NCBI RefSeq assembly: GCF_014205165.1
Contig: NZ_JACHMZ010000001.1
Coordinates: 5,562,501-5,626,500, forward strand
Direction: 5' to 3'
Source: Micromonospora carbonacea
Lineage (GTDB): Bacteria; Actinomycetota; Actinomycetes; Mycobacteriales; Micromonosporaceae
Length of the DNA: 64,000 bases
The position numbers and the translations under genes were made by a program. Below the pieces are notes generated by a model. That model saw only the letters and a list, made by a program, of their open reading frames with translations, made no database searches and was not told the origin of the DNA. How positions within the stretch are numbered: position 1 is the first letter of the stretch; every line of letters starts with the position of its first letter. Positions 29,676-38,198 of this stretch are shown here, one piece after another.

Positions 29676-30854
29676 TTAGCCGGACCCGAGGGCGCCCCGG
29701 TCCAACCCGCTGGTCGCCACGTACGCCTCGCCCTCGCCGTCGAGGACGAGCGGGCCCGCGTCGGCGGGACCGACCGCGGCCTGCCCCGGCGCGAGGGCCA
29801 CCGCACCCGTCCCGTCGTCGGCCAGGACCTTCCCGGCGCGGCAGAACACCACGCGGGGCCCCGGCACCGCGAGCCGCACCGGCGCGCCGGCCAGCACCGC
29901 CCGGTGCAGCGCGAAGTCGTCGACCGGCACCGGCCAGCGCACCACCTGGGGCGCCACCTGCTCCGGGGCCACCAGCGGGTCGTCGAGCACCTCGAAGCGC
30001 AACACCCGCAGCAGCTCGTCGACGTCCACCCGCTTCGGGGTCAGGCCGCCCCGCAGCACGTTGTCGCTGGCCGCCATGATCTCCACACCGGTGCCCCGCA
30101 GGTAGGCGTGCAGGTTGCCGGCCGGCATCCAGATCGCCTCCCCCGGCGCGAGCCGCACGTGGTGCAGCAGCAGCGCCACCAGCACCCCCGGGTCGCCCGG
30201 ATACCGGGTGGCCAGGGCCCGCGCCAGCGCCGCGTCCGGCCCGGCGGCCTCCGCCGCCAGCACGGCCCCCACCAGCCCCGCCCGCTCGGCCTCCGGCCAG
30301 CTCAGCAGCAGCCGGACGGCCTCCCGCAGCCCCGCCGTGCCCTCGCGCAGCGCCGCCACCACCGGTTCCAGCGCCCGTACGCCGAACGCGGCCAGCGCCG
30401 CCGCCGACACCGCCGGGTCGCGGAAGCCGCACAGCGCCGCGAACGGCGTGAGCGCGACCAGCAGCTCGGGCTTGTGGTGCGGGTCGGCGTAGTTGCGCTC
30501 CCCCGCCGGCCGCGCCGCGTCGGCCGCGTACCCGGCGCGGGCCTGCTCCGCGTCGGGGTGCGCCTGCAGGCTCAGCGGGGCGTCGGCGGCGAGCACCTTG
30601 AGCAGGAACGGCAGCCGGGGGCCGAACCGCCGCACCGACCGCTCGCCGAGCCAGCGCCCCGGCTCGGCGGCCAGCACGTCGAGCAGGCTCACCGGCTCGC
30701 CGTCGCGCTGCACGCTGGCCGGCGCGCCCGGGTGGGCGCCCAGCCACAGCTCCGCCTCCGGCCCGGGGCTGGGCACGGGCCGCCCCTGCAACCCGGCGAT
30801 CGCCGAGCGCGAACCCCAGGCGTAGTCCCGGATCGGACCGTGCAGCGGCTCCAT
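29676..30854 (-). CDS. manA: Mannose-6-phosphate isomerase, class I
   Basis: A 392-residue type I phosphomannose isomerase. Zinc-site motifs are present: the QAHPD segment (LSLQAHPDAEQA), the KPE motif (PHHKPELLVAL) and the MPAGNLHAYLRGTGVEIMAASDNVLRGGLTPK block. It interconverts fructose-6-P and mannose-6-P, feeding GDP-mannose, lipoglycans and glycosylation. It lies 2 bp after the cation-efflux gene and is the last gene of the manB-trm112-like-SIS-CDF-manA run, as in Mycobacterium Rv3255c-Rv3257c. Confidence 0.94.
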   Translation of the reverse strand: MEPLHGPIRDYAWGSRSAIAGLQGRPVPSPGPEAELWLGAHPGAPASVQRDGEPVSLLDVLAAEPGRWLGERSVRRFGPRLPFLLKVLAADAPLSLQAHPDAEQARAGYAADAARPAGERNYADPHHKPELLVALTPFAALCGFRDPAVSAAALAAFGVRALEPVVAALREGTAGLREAVRLLLSWPEAERAGLVGAVLAAEAAGPDAALARALATRYPGDPGVLVALLLHHVRLAPGEAIWMPAGNLHAYLRGTGVEIMAASDNVLRGGLTPKRVDVDELLRVLRFEVLDDPLVAPEQVAPQVVRWPVPVDDFALHRAVLAGAPVRLAVPGPRVVFCRAGKVLADDGTGAVALAPGQAAVGPADAGPLVLDGEGEAYVATSGLDRGALGSG

Positions 30855-30856
30855 GG

Positions 30857-31882
30857 TCAGCCCCCGGCGGGCGATTCGTCCGCGCCGGCCACCGCCGCCT
30901 GCGGCGCGACGGCCTCCGGCGTGGCGACGGCGGTCTGCGCGGCGGCGCCGGTGCCGGCCCGCTGCGCGGTGGCGGACCAGATGTCCGGCTCCAGGTAGAT
31001 CACCCGGGCGACCGGGACGGCCGCGCGGATCCGCGCCTCGACGGCGTTGATCCCCCGGGCCAGCTCCTCGGCGCTCTCGCACGCCGGCACCGCGATCTTC
31101 GCGGCCACCAGCAGCTCCTCCGGGCCCAGGTAGAGCGTCTTCATGTGGATGATCCGCTCCACCTCCGGGCCGTCGGTGACGGCCCGTTCGATGGTCGCCA
31201 CGTCGGTCGGCTCCGCGCCCTCGCCGAGCAGCAGGCTCTTGGTCTCGATCGCCAGGGTGACGGCGATGACCACCAGCAGGACGCCGATCATCGCCGTGCC
31301 GGCCGCGTCCCACATGCCGTTGCCGGTGATCAGGGTCATCCCGACGCCGAACAGGGCGAAGACCAGACCGACCAGCGCGCCGAAGTCCTCCAGCAGCACC
31401 ACCGGCAGCTCGGGGGCCTTGGACCGGCGGATGAACCGCACCCAGGACTGGTTGCCCCGGATGAGGTTGGACTCCACGATCGCCGTGCGGAAGGAGAAGC
31501 TCTCCATCACGATCGCCGCCACCAGCACGACGACCGGCACCCAGTGCCAGCTCTCGATCGGGTGCGGGTCGGCGGCCTTGTGCCACGCCTCGTAGAGCGC
31601 GAACAGGCCGCCGACGCTGAACAGCACGATGGCCACGATGAACGCGTAGACGTAGCGCTCCCGGCCGTACCCGAACGGATGCTGCGGGGTGGCCTCGCGC
31701 TTGGCCCGCCGGCCGCCGAGCAGCAGCAGGCCCTGGTTGCCCGAGTCGGCCACCGAGTGGATCGACTCGGCGAGCATCGACGAGGAGCCCGTCAACAGGA
31801 ACGCGATGAACTTCGTGACCGCGATGCCGACGTTGGCCAGCAGGGCCGCGACGATCGCCCTCGTACCGCCGTTGGCGCTCAC
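30857..31882 (-). CDS. Cation diffusion facilitator (CDF) family transporter
   Basis: A 341-residue membrane protein. Helices 1-6 carry CDF features: ESIHSVADSGNQ in helix 2 and LEDFGALVGLVFAL in helix 5, where zinc/manganese ligands sit, followed by the cytoplasmic domain and an Ala/Val-rich tail. It would export a divalent metal such as Zn or Mn. GTG start at 31882 with GGGGAG 5 nt upstream; an in-frame ATG at 31906 lacks this. Its presence in a mannose operon may relate to the metal needs of ManA and mannosyltransferases (inference). Confidence 0.87.
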   Translation of the reverse strand: MSANGGTRAIVAALLANVGIAVTKFIAFLLTGSSSMLAESIHSVADSGNQGLLLLGGRRAKREATPQHPFGYGRERYVYAFIVAIVLFSVGGLFALYEAWHKAADPHPIESWHWVPVVVLVAAIVMESFSFRTAIVESNLIRGNQSWVRFIRRSKAPELPVVLLEDFGALVGLVFALFGVGMTLITGNGMWDAAGTAMIGVLLVVIAVTLAIETKSLLLGEGAEPTDVATIERAVTDGPEVERIIHMKTLYLGPEELLVAAKIAVPACESAEELARGINAVEARIRAAVPVARVIYLEPDIWSATAQRAGTGAAAQTAVATPEAVAPQAAVAGADESPAGG

Positions 31883-31910
31883 ACCGCTCCCCGTTCGATG
31901 CCGCACGTGC

Positions 31911-33104
31911 TCACTGGTTTGCCAGCTCCTTCATCTCGGTGATGGCCGGAACCGCCATCGGGTCCAGCCCGTGTGCCAGGGCGAGGTAGACGGAGGCGAA
32001 GTCGGGCACCGCCACCAGCGAGGCGAGCCGCTCCAGCGCGGAGCCGCCCTCGGCCGTCACCACGTCGCAGCGGACCCCGCGCCGCTCGGCGAGCGTCTGC
32101 ACGGCGTCGGCCCGCCGCTCCTCGACCGCCAGCGGCTCGTCGGCGTCGTCCTCGGCGTTGAGCCCGCCGTCGCGCAGCAGCACCAGCCGCAGCCGGGTGC
32201 CGCCGTCGGCGGACTCGCCCGGGTCGGCGAAGATGTCCCGCTCCCCCTCGGCCAGCCCGCCGAACACGCCGTCGAGCAGGCCGACGCGGCCCCGCCCGGC
32301 CTCGCCGAGCGCCCCGCTGACCACCGGGTAGCGGGCGTTGGCCGACAGGGTGTCGCCGAACCGGCGGGCCGCGACGGTCGCCAGCGGCGACGAGCCCCAG
32401 ACGATCGGCACCGAGCCGGCCAGCCCCAGGGCCAGCGACTTCGCCGGGTTGACGAAGGACTCGGCCGTGGAGCGGCAGCGGTCGGCGTCGGCGTCGAGCC
32501 GCGCCGCCGTCTCCGCGAGATCCGCCTCGTTGACCTTCACGAGCCCGAGCGTACGGGCGGCGAGCAGAACCGGCACGGTGAGCGCCCACAGGCTGGCCCG
32601 GGCCGGGGCGCGGCGGGGCACCGGGATGAACGGCGCGCGGGCCCGCTCGGCCACCGACTGCAACTGCGAGTCGGGCGCGCCGACGGCGACCAGGCGGGCC
32701 CCCCGGCGGTGGGCGGCCTCGGCCGCGCCGAGCGCCTCCGGGCTGCGGCCGGAGGCGCTGACCGCGATCACCACGTCGGCCGCGCCCACCCAGCCGGGCA
32801 CACCGGCGCTGCGGTGCGGGATGACCGGCACCGGGCAGCGCGGCCCGGCGACCGTGGCCAGCACGTCCCCGGTACGCCCGGCGGTGCCGATGCCGGCGAT
32901 GACGACCGCCCGGGGGCGGCCCTCGTCGGCGAGCACGGTGAGGTTGGCCTCCGCCGCCAGGGCGGCGGACTCCCGCACCTGCGCCCCGGCCGAGGCCATG
33001 AACCGCAGCATGCCGCCCGGGTCGTGCTCGGCGAGGGCGTCCGGGTTGTCGAGCAGGGCCTCGTCGGCGTGCCGGTGCCCGCTGACCCCGGCCGTCCCCT
33101 CCAT
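31911..33104 (-). CDS. SIS-domain phosphoglucose/phosphomannose isomerase-like protein
   Basis: A 397-residue two-SIS-domain protein of the bifunctional PGI/PMI type. The first SIS domain holds VIAGIGTAGRTGDVLA and VIAVSASGRSPEALGAA; the second holds VPIVWGSSPLATVAARRF and GALGEAGRGRVGLLDGVFGG. Family members isomerise glucose-6-P/mannose-6-P to fructose-6-P; in Mycobacterium (Rv3256c) the activity is unproven. Its ATG overlaps the stop of the Trm112-like gene (TGATG). Confidence 0.85.
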   Translation of the reverse strand: MEGTAGVSGHRHADEALLDNPDALAEHDPGGMLRFMASAGAQVRESAALAAEANLTVLADEGRPRAVVIAGIGTAGRTGDVLATVAGPRCPVPVIPHRSAGVPGWVGAADVVIAVSASGRSPEALGAAEAAHRRGARLVAVGAPDSQLQSVAERARAPFIPVPRRAPARASLWALTVPVLLAARTLGLVKVNEADLAETAARLDADADRCRSTAESFVNPAKSLALGLAGSVPIVWGSSPLATVAARRFGDTLSANARYPVVSGALGEAGRGRVGLLDGVFGGLAEGERDIFADPGESADGGTRLRLVLLRDGGLNAEDDADEPLAVEERRADAVQTLAERRGVRCDVVTAEGGSALERLASLVAVPDFASVYLALAHGLDPMAVPAITEMKELANQ

Positions 33105-33289
33105 CACGACTGCTGCGCGGGTCCGCCGCGCGCCTCGTCGAGCAGCAGCACCGGCACGTCGTCGCGCACCTCGAAGATCCGCCCGCACTCGGTGCAGGTC
33201 AGCGTCTGCGCCCCCGCGTCGTAGTCGAGCGGGGCGTGGTGTGTGTCCGGACAGGCGAGGATCTCGAGCAACTGCGGGTCCAGGGCCAC
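33104..33289 (-). CDS. Trm112-family small zinc-ribbon protein
   Basis: A 61-residue protein with one ILACPDTHHAP segment and one LTCTECGRIFEVRDDVPVLL segment, the standard pattern of the Trm112/YcaR family (two Cys from CTEC plus an upstream CP). In bacteria such proteins accompany many enzymes, and their role is poorly defined. GTG start. It is translationally coupled to the SIS gene and follows manB, an order kept widely in actinobacteria. Confidence 0.88.
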   Translation of the reverse strand: MALDPQLLEILACPDTHHAPLDYDAGAQTLTCTECGRIFEVRDDVPVLLLDEARGGPAQQS

Positions 33290-33351
33290 GGTGCGGCTCC
33301 TTCCACGGGTGCGTAGGCGGCGGTCGGCGGTGCCGGCCGGCGCAGGGGATC

Positions 33352-34737
33352 TTATCGGCGAACCCGGTCGAGCACCTCGTCGCGGAGGGAGATCATCCGT
33401 TCCTCGGTCGGTGCCTCGACGTTCAGCCGCAGCAGCGGCTCGGTGTTGCTGGCGCGCAGATTGAACCAGGCGCCGTCGGGGAAGCTCAGGGTCAGCCCGT
33501 CCAGCTCGTCGACCGCCGCCTCCGGGTACGCGGCCCGCACCTGGGCGATGCTCTCCGCCTGGTCGGCCACCGTGGAGTTGATCTCGCCCGAGGCGACGTA
33601 GCGCTCGTACTCGCGGGCCAGCTCGGACAGGGGCAGGGCCTGGCCGCCGAGCGCCGCGAGCGCGTGCATGGCGGCCAGCATGCCGGTGTCGGCGAACCAG
33701 AACTCGCGGAAGTAGTAGTGGGCGGAGTGCTCACCGCCGAAGACGGCGTTGGTGCGGGCCATCTCGGCCTTGATGAACGAGTGGCCGACCCGGGTCACCA
33801 CCGGCTCGCCGCCGTGCTCGCGGATGATCTCCGGCACGGCGCGCGAGGTGATCGGGTTGTGGATCACCGTGGAGCCGGGGTGCTTGGCCAGCTCGCGGAC
33901 CGCCACCAGGGCGGTGATCGCCGACGGGGAGACCGGCTCGCCGCGCTCGTCGACCACGAAGCAGCGGTCGGCGTCGCCGTCGAACGCCAGGCCCAGGTCG
34001 GCGTCGTGCGCGCGGACGGCCCGCTGGAGGTCGACCAGGTTGGCCGGGTCCAGCGGGTTGGCCTCGTGGTTGGGGAAGGTGCCGTCGAGCTCGAAGTAGA
34101 GCGGCACGATCTCCAGCGGCAGCGCGGGCAGCACGGCGTCGCCGAGGACGCTGGGCACCGTCCAGCCGCCCATCCCGTTGCCCGCGTCGACCACGACCTT
34201 CAGCGGCCGGATGCCGGACAGGTCGACCAGCTTGCGCAGGTGGGCCGCGTATTCCGGGCGCAGGTCGCGCCGCTGCGTCGGCCGGGTCGGCACGCCGGCC
34301 GGCCGGGCGGCCCCGGAGTCGAGCAGGGCCTGCGCCCGGTCCCGGATCTCGGCCAGCCCGCTGTCCTGGCCGATCGGGCGGGCGCCGGCCCGGCACATCT
34401 TGATCCCGTTGTACTGCGCCGGGTTGTGGCTGGCGGTGAACATCGCCCCGGGCAGCCCGAGGGTGCCGGAGGCGTAGTAGAGCATGTCGGTGGAGGCCAG
34501 CCCCAGCTCGATCACCGAGCGCCCCTCGGCCCGGACGCCCGCGGCGAACGCCTCCGCCAGGCCCGGCCCGCTGGCCCGCATGTCGTGCGCGATCACCACG
34601 GCGTCGCCTGGCTCGCCGGCGGCGGCGAGCACCTGCCCGAAGGCGGCCCCGAGCGCCTCGGCGACGCGTTCGTCCCATTGGTCCGGCACCGTCCCACGGA
34701 CGTCGTACGCCTTCACGATCCGGGACAGATCAGACAC
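33352..34737 (-). CDS. manB: Phosphomannomutase/phosphoglucomutase
   Basis: A 461-residue alpha-D-phosphohexomutase. Active-site phosphoserine loop FTASHNPAQYNGIKM, metal-binding loop FDGDADRCF, sugar-specificity loop GGEHSAHYYF, and phosphate-binding RASNTEPLLRLNVEA are all intact. It converts mannose-6-P to mannose-1-P for GDP-mannose synthesis. GTG start at 34737 with GGAG upstream; a very long open frame continues upstream but covers other genes. First gene of the mannose run. Confidence 0.94.
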   Translation of the reverse strand: MSDLSRIVKAYDVRGTVPDQWDERVAEALGAAFGQVLAAAGEPGDAVVIAHDMRASGPGLAEAFAAGVRAEGRSVIELGLASTDMLYYASGTLGLPGAMFTASHNPAQYNGIKMCRAGARPIGQDSGLAEIRDRAQALLDSGAARPAGVPTRPTQRRDLRPEYAAHLRKLVDLSGIRPLKVVVDAGNGMGGWTVPSVLGDAVLPALPLEIVPLYFELDGTFPNHEANPLDPANLVDLQRAVRAHDADLGLAFDGDADRCFVVDERGEPVSPSAITALVAVRELAKHPGSTVIHNPITSRAVPEIIREHGGEPVVTRVGHSFIKAEMARTNAVFGGEHSAHYYFREFWFADTGMLAAMHALAALGGQALPLSELAREYERYVASGEINSTVADQAESIAQVRAAYPEAAVDELDGLTLSFPDGAWFNLRASNTEPLLRLNVEAPTEERMISLRDEVLDRVRR

Positions 34738-34805
34738 GCGCTTCGCTCCTTCGCCGCAGGTCGCCAACGGCCTGAGCGTATCGGAGCACCGGGGGGCGGC
34801 CGGCC

Positions 34806-35891
34806 TCAGCCGGGCAGGCGCGGCATGATCGTCGTCGCGTCGCCCCCACCGGCGGGCGCGGGCGGCTCGCCCGGCCCCGCCGCGTCGCCCCCGGCGGGTG
34901 GCGGCGCGCCGCCGTAGACCCCGCCGGTGGGCGGCGGCGCGGCCGGCGAGCCGTAGACCCCGCCGGACGGCGGCGCGGCCGGTCGGCCGTACACCCCGGG
35001 GGCCGGTGGCGTCCGGCCCGGCGCGGGCGTCGCGGGCGTCGCCGAGCGGTAGGTGGTGCCGCCGGGGTTGCGCGGCAACGGGACGCCGGGGAGGGCGTCG
35101 GCGTCGTCGGCCGGCTCCCGGTCGGCCCGCGACCGGCGCACCAGCAGCACGATCAGGCCGACGCCCAGCACGACAAGGCCGACGCCGAAGAGCATGATCC
35201 AGGACAGCCCGCCGGAGCCCTCCTCGGCCGCGGCCACGGTGCCGGCCCCGCCGGCCTCGGCGGCGACGGCGGCCAGGGTCGGCTCCCCGGCCGTCGGGGC
35301 GTCGGTCGTGGGCTCCGCCGTCGGGCTCGGGCTGGGGCTCGGCGACCGCGACGGGCTGCGGCTCGGGGTGGGCGACGGCGTCGCCGCCTGCGGCCCGACC
35401 ACCCGGGACGCGACGGCCCCCCGGCCGATGGCCCGGCCCCGCCCGTCGACCGCCTCGCCGACCACCGTGAGCCGGCCGCCCGGCGCCCCCGCCGCGAACG
35501 TCAGCCGGTAGCGCATCGTGACGCCCTTGCCCTTGCACAGGGTCGGGTTCGTCGGGGCGGACCGGCCTGTGGTGACCGCTCCCCCGCCGCCAGAGACCGG
35601 CACCGGGACCCAACGGCCCCCGAGGCTCACCTGCGCGGTGACCTGGTTGGCGGCGAGACCGGCGAGGCTCAGGCCCAGCCCGGTGCGCAGCACCACGCAG
35701 CCCTCGGTGCGCTTGCGCACCTCGACGTTGACCGCGCCGGGCGAGCCGCCCGGCCGGAAGCTGTCGGTGGCGCGTACCCGCACCGAGTCGCCCTCGGCCA
35801 GGGCCGGCGACGCCCCGGCGGCCACCAGGCCGCCCAGCATCACGCAGACCGCCGCGAGCCGCGTCGCGTGCCGACGTAGCGCCATGATCAC
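34806..35891 (-). CDS. Secreted/membrane-anchored Ser-Pro-rich protein
   Basis: A 361-residue protein. Signal peptide (RLAAVCVMLGGLVAAGASPALA), an extracellular beta-rich domain with two Cys (about 35-165), a Ser/Pro repeat stalk (SPSPSPSPT type, 170-200), one transmembrane helix (IMLFGVGLVVLGVGLIVLLV, about 235-254) and a cytoplasmic tail with repeats of the form GGVYGxPAAPP. The layout resembles a cell-surface anchor; no function is known. GTG start at 35891 with GGGAG 8 nt upstream. Confidence 0.75.
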   Translation of the reverse strand: MIMALRRHATRLAAVCVMLGGLVAAGASPALAEGDSVRVRATDSFRPGGSPGAVNVEVRKRTEGCVVLRTGLGLSLAGLAANQVTAQVSLGGRWVPVPVSGGGGAVTTGRSAPTNPTLCKGKGVTMRYRLTFAAGAPGGRLTVVGEAVDGRGRAIGRGAVASRVVGPQAATPSPTPSRSPSRSPSPSPSPTAEPTTDAPTAGEPTLAAVAAEAGGAGTVAAAEEGSGGLSWIMLFGVGLVVLGVGLIVLLVRRSRADREPADDADALPGVPLPRNPGGTTYRSATPATPAPGRTPPAPGVYGRPAAPPSGGVYGSPAAPPPTGGVYGGAPPPAGGDAAGPGEPPAPAGGGDATTIMPRLPG

Positions 35892-35960
35892 CGCCGTTTC
35901 TCCCGTCCGGGTCCGCGGGCCAGGTTACTACCGGCCGCCGATCGCGGCTCGACGCGGAAA

Positions 35961-36005
35961 GGAGGGGCCCCTTGTTAACGCCTGCGGTAGAGAAGGGTCC
36001 CCTTC
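35961..36005 (-). repeat. Recurring hairpin element (copy 2), probable nfi terminator
   Basis: GGAGGGGCCCCTT (35961-35973) pairs imperfectly with AAGGGTCCCCTTC (35993-36005); the loop begins GTTAACGC. It ends immediately at the nfi stop codon. Same design as 7836-7881. Confidence 0.65.
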
Positions 36006-36692
36006 TCACCCGCCGCTGCGGCCCGCGAGCGCGGCGCGGCAGAGCCGGTCGGCGGCGCGGGTGGTCTCGGGCAGCCGGTAACGCGGCGTCAGCGCGAGCA
36101 CCCGGGCGCACGCGTTCTCCAGCCCCATCCGGTGCCCGACGCTGACGAAGACCGGCTTCACGCCGTCCCGGGTGCGCAGCACGCGGCCCACCACCTCCCC
36201 GCCGTCGCACAGCGGGGACCAGGCGCCACGCGCGGCGCCCGGCGGCTCCCAGCGGCCCACCAGCGGCGTCTTGCCGACGCCGATCGCCGGCAGGCCGGTC
36301 ACCACGCCCAGGTGGCAGGCGAGCCCGAACCGGCGCGGGTGGGCCAGCCCGTGCCCGTCGCAGACCAGCAGCTCCGGGCGGACGGTCAGCAGGCCCAACG
36401 CCGCCAGCAGGGCGGGCAGCTCCCGGAAGGCGAACAGCCGGGGGACGTACGGGAAGGCGGGCCGGCCCACGCTCACCGCCTGGTCCACCACGGCCAGCGT
36501 CCGGGCGTCCAGCACGGTGACGGCCGCCGCGAGCCGGTCGCCGCACTCGGCGTACGCGACGTCGAGCCCCGCCACGGTCGCGGGCGCGGCGGGCCCCGGC
36601 GCGGTCAGGTCCACCAGCGGCCGCAGCCGGTCCTGCACGGCGAGCGCCTCGGCCTCGGTCCGGGGCGGCGGGGCGGCGACCGGGGTGTCCAC
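36006..36692 (-). CDS. nfi: Endonuclease V (deoxyinosine 3'-endonuclease)
   Basis: A 228-residue protein. Family motifs: VAGLDVAYAE (catalytic Asp), FPYVPRLFAFRELPALL, LLVCDGHGLAHPRRFGLACHLGV (second Asp and the His), and IGVGKTPLVGR. The enzyme cuts DNA next to deoxyinosine and starts repair of deaminated adenine. GTG start. The terminator-like repeat follows its stop directly. Confidence 0.92.
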   Translation of the reverse strand: MDTPVAAPPPRTEAEALAVQDRLRPLVDLTAPGPAAPATVAGLDVAYAECGDRLAAAVTVLDARTLAVVDQAVSVGRPAFPYVPRLFAFRELPALLAALGLLTVRPELLVCDGHGLAHPRRFGLACHLGVVTGLPAIGVGKTPLVGRWEPPGAARGAWSPLCDGGEVVGRVLRTRDGVKPVFVSVGHRMGLENACARVLALTPRYRLPETTRAADRLCRAALAGRSGG

Positions 36693-36846
36693 CCGGTGAT
36701 CGTAGGCGGCGGCCTACGGCCCTCGGCCCGGCGTGCCGACCGGCCGCCGCGCGACACACCCGTCCGGTCCAGCCCGTCCTTTCGCACACCTGTCGGGTAA
36801 TTTCTTCTGGTCCGACAACCGGTCACCGACAGGAGAAGCTCCGCGC

Positions 36847-37365
36847 ATGGGCAAGAAGACGATCCACGTCTCCGACTTCAGCGGCACCGTTCTGCAGCCG
36901 GACGACGAGGTGGTCCGCGTCGTGGTGCTGGAGCACCCCGACCTGGTCGCGGGGCCCGTGCAGCTGGACGCCACCGCGACCGAGGTGGAGAGCATCGACG
37001 ACGCGGCCCTGGACGTCGCGGTGGTCGAGGTCCACGACCGGCACGGCGGCGGCGAGCCCCGCCGGGTGGTGCTGACGGCCAGCGAGTTCGACGCGATGGC
37101 CACCGACGTGCCGATGGCCCAGTTGCTGAAGACCGCCGAGCGGGTGCGGCCCCCGAAGGCCCGCAAGGGCGCCGAGAAGGTCGACTACGGCACCATCGAG
37201 CACGCCGGCAAGCCGCACCGGGGGCGGGTCACCGAGGAGGAGGCCCGGCTGGTCCGGGAGCAGCTCGACGAGGTGAACAAGCGGCTCGCCGACGCCGGCA
37301 TCCGGCAGGTCGACCCGGCCGACCCGGAGCACGCGGCCCGCTACGGGTTCCCCGCCGCCGACTGA
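36847..37365 (+). CDS. Conserved hypothetical protein
   Basis: A 172-residue acidic-basic soluble protein starting MGKKTIHVSDFSG at the ATG 36847, with AGGAGA about 11 nt upstream. The middle is rich in Val/Asp, and the C-terminal half is helical and charged (TEEEARLVREQLDEVNKRLADAG) and ends RYGFPAAD. The opening resembles a motif seen in small actinobacterial proteins of unknown role; I cannot name the family. Convergent with the Clp-N gene, with a terminator between. Confidence 0.7.
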   Translation: MGKKTIHVSDFSGTVLQPDDEVVRVVVLEHPDLVAGPVQLDATATEVESIDDAALDVAVVEVHDRHGGGEPRRVVLTASEFDAMATDVPMAQLLKTAERVRPPKARKGAEKVDYGTIEHAGKPHRGRVTEEEARLVREQLDEVNKRLADAGIRQVDPADPEHAARYGFPAAD

Positions 37366-37377
37366 CCGCCGTCCCGA

Positions 37378-37412
37378 CGTCGGGCACGCGCCCCCGTGGC
37401 GCGTGCCCGACG
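37378..37412. terminator. Bidirectional terminator
   Basis: Perfect 15-bp stem (37378-37392 with 37398-37412), 5-nt loop, between two convergent genes. Confidence 0.8.
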
Positions 37413-37416
37413 CGGT

Positions 37417-38148
37417 TCAGGCCCGCTTGCGGGCGAGCTCGGCCAGCGCGCCCTCCACGGCGGACTCCAGGGCGTCCTTCTCCAGGCCGAGCCCGCCGAG
37501 CACGCCGTCACCGCCCTCCTCCTCCAGCAGGGCGAGCAGGATGTGCTCGGTGCCGACGTAGTTGTGTCCCATGCGCAGGGCCTCCCGGAACGTCAGCTCC
37601 AGGACCTTCTTGGCCCGCGCGTCGAAGGGGATCAGCTCCGGGACCCGGTCGGCCTTCGCCGGCAGGGCCGCGGTGGCGGCCTCCCGGACCCGCTCCAGGG
37701 GTACGCCCCGGGCCACGATCAGCGCGGCGGCCAGCCCCTCCGGCTCGGCGAGCAGGCCGAGCACGACGTGCCCCGGGGTGATCTCGGCGTGGCCCGCCGC
37801 CCGCGCCTCCTCCTGCGCGGCCAGCACCACGTTGCGGGCGCGCGGGGTGAACCGGCCGAACCCGGCGCTCGGGTCGAGCGTGGCGGCGGTCTCCGCTTTG
37901 GCGGCGGAGCGTTTCTGGGCGGCCTGCTTGCTGACCCCCATGCTGCGGCCGATCTCCGTCCAGGACGCGCCGGAGCGGCGGGCCTGGTCGACGAAGTGGC
38001 CGATGAGGTGGTCGGCGACGTCGCCGAGGTGGTCGGCGGCCACGACCGCGTCGGCGAGCTGGTCGAGCACGTCGGGGCGGGCCTTCTTGATCCCCGCGAT
38101 GAGGTCGTCGAGCCGGACCGGATTGGGAAGCTGGGCGTATTCCGTCAT
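37417..38148 (-). CDS. Clp N-domain protein with N-terminal HTH (putative autoregulator)
   Basis: A 243-residue protein. Residues about 40-80 contain an HTH (GASWTEIGRSMGVSKQAAQKR). The rest is a double Clp N-domain (FTPRARNVVLAAQEEARAAGHAEITPGHVVLGLL and FDARAKKVLELTFREALRMGHNYVGTEHILLALL), but without the AAA+ ATPase, so it is not a Clp unfoldase. It may sense Clp substrates or adaptors and adjust transcription (inference). No Shine-Dalgarno: the ATG directly abuts a GTCAAC-N5-GTTGAC operator that overlaps TATGGT at -12 to -7, so the mRNA is probably leaderless. Confidence 0.88.
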   Translation of the reverse strand: MTEYAQLPNPVRLDDLIAGIKKARPDVLDQLADAVVAADHLGDVADHLIGHFVDQARRSGASWTEIGRSMGVSKQAAQKRSAAKAETAATLDPSAGFGRFTPRARNVVLAAQEEARAAGHAEITPGHVVLGLLAEPEGLAAALIVARGVPLERVREAATAALPAKADRVPELIPFDARAKKVLELTFREALRMGHNYVGTEHILLALLEEEGGDGVLGGLGLEKDALESAVEGALAELARKRA

Positions 38149-38150
38149 GC

Positions 38151-38196
38151 GTCAACCATAAGTTGACGCACCTCGGATCGTCAACCCTGGGTTGAC
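38151..38196 (-). promoter_or_regulatory. Tandem palindromic operators over a leaderless promoter
   Basis: GTCAAC-N5-GTTGAC occurs twice (38151-38167 and 38180-38196), centres 29 bp apart. On the minus strand the distal copy contains the -35 TTGACG (38184-38179) and the proximal copy contains the -10 TATGGT (38160-38155), with an 18-bp spacer; +1 would be the A of the ATG at 38148. Confidence 0.75.
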
Positions 38197-38198
38197 GA

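Noticed and set aside
24496..29679. Open frame of about 1700 codons on the plus strand across efeB, efeO, efeU and ahcY
   Set aside because: It runs antisense through four well-recognised genes and their promoters; composition is that of a GC-driven shadow.
33352..36789. A single 1145-codon frame covering manB and upstream genes
   Set aside because: Only the last 461 codons match a phosphohexomutase, which has its own GTG and ribosome site; the rest is out of frame with the secreted-protein and nfi genes.
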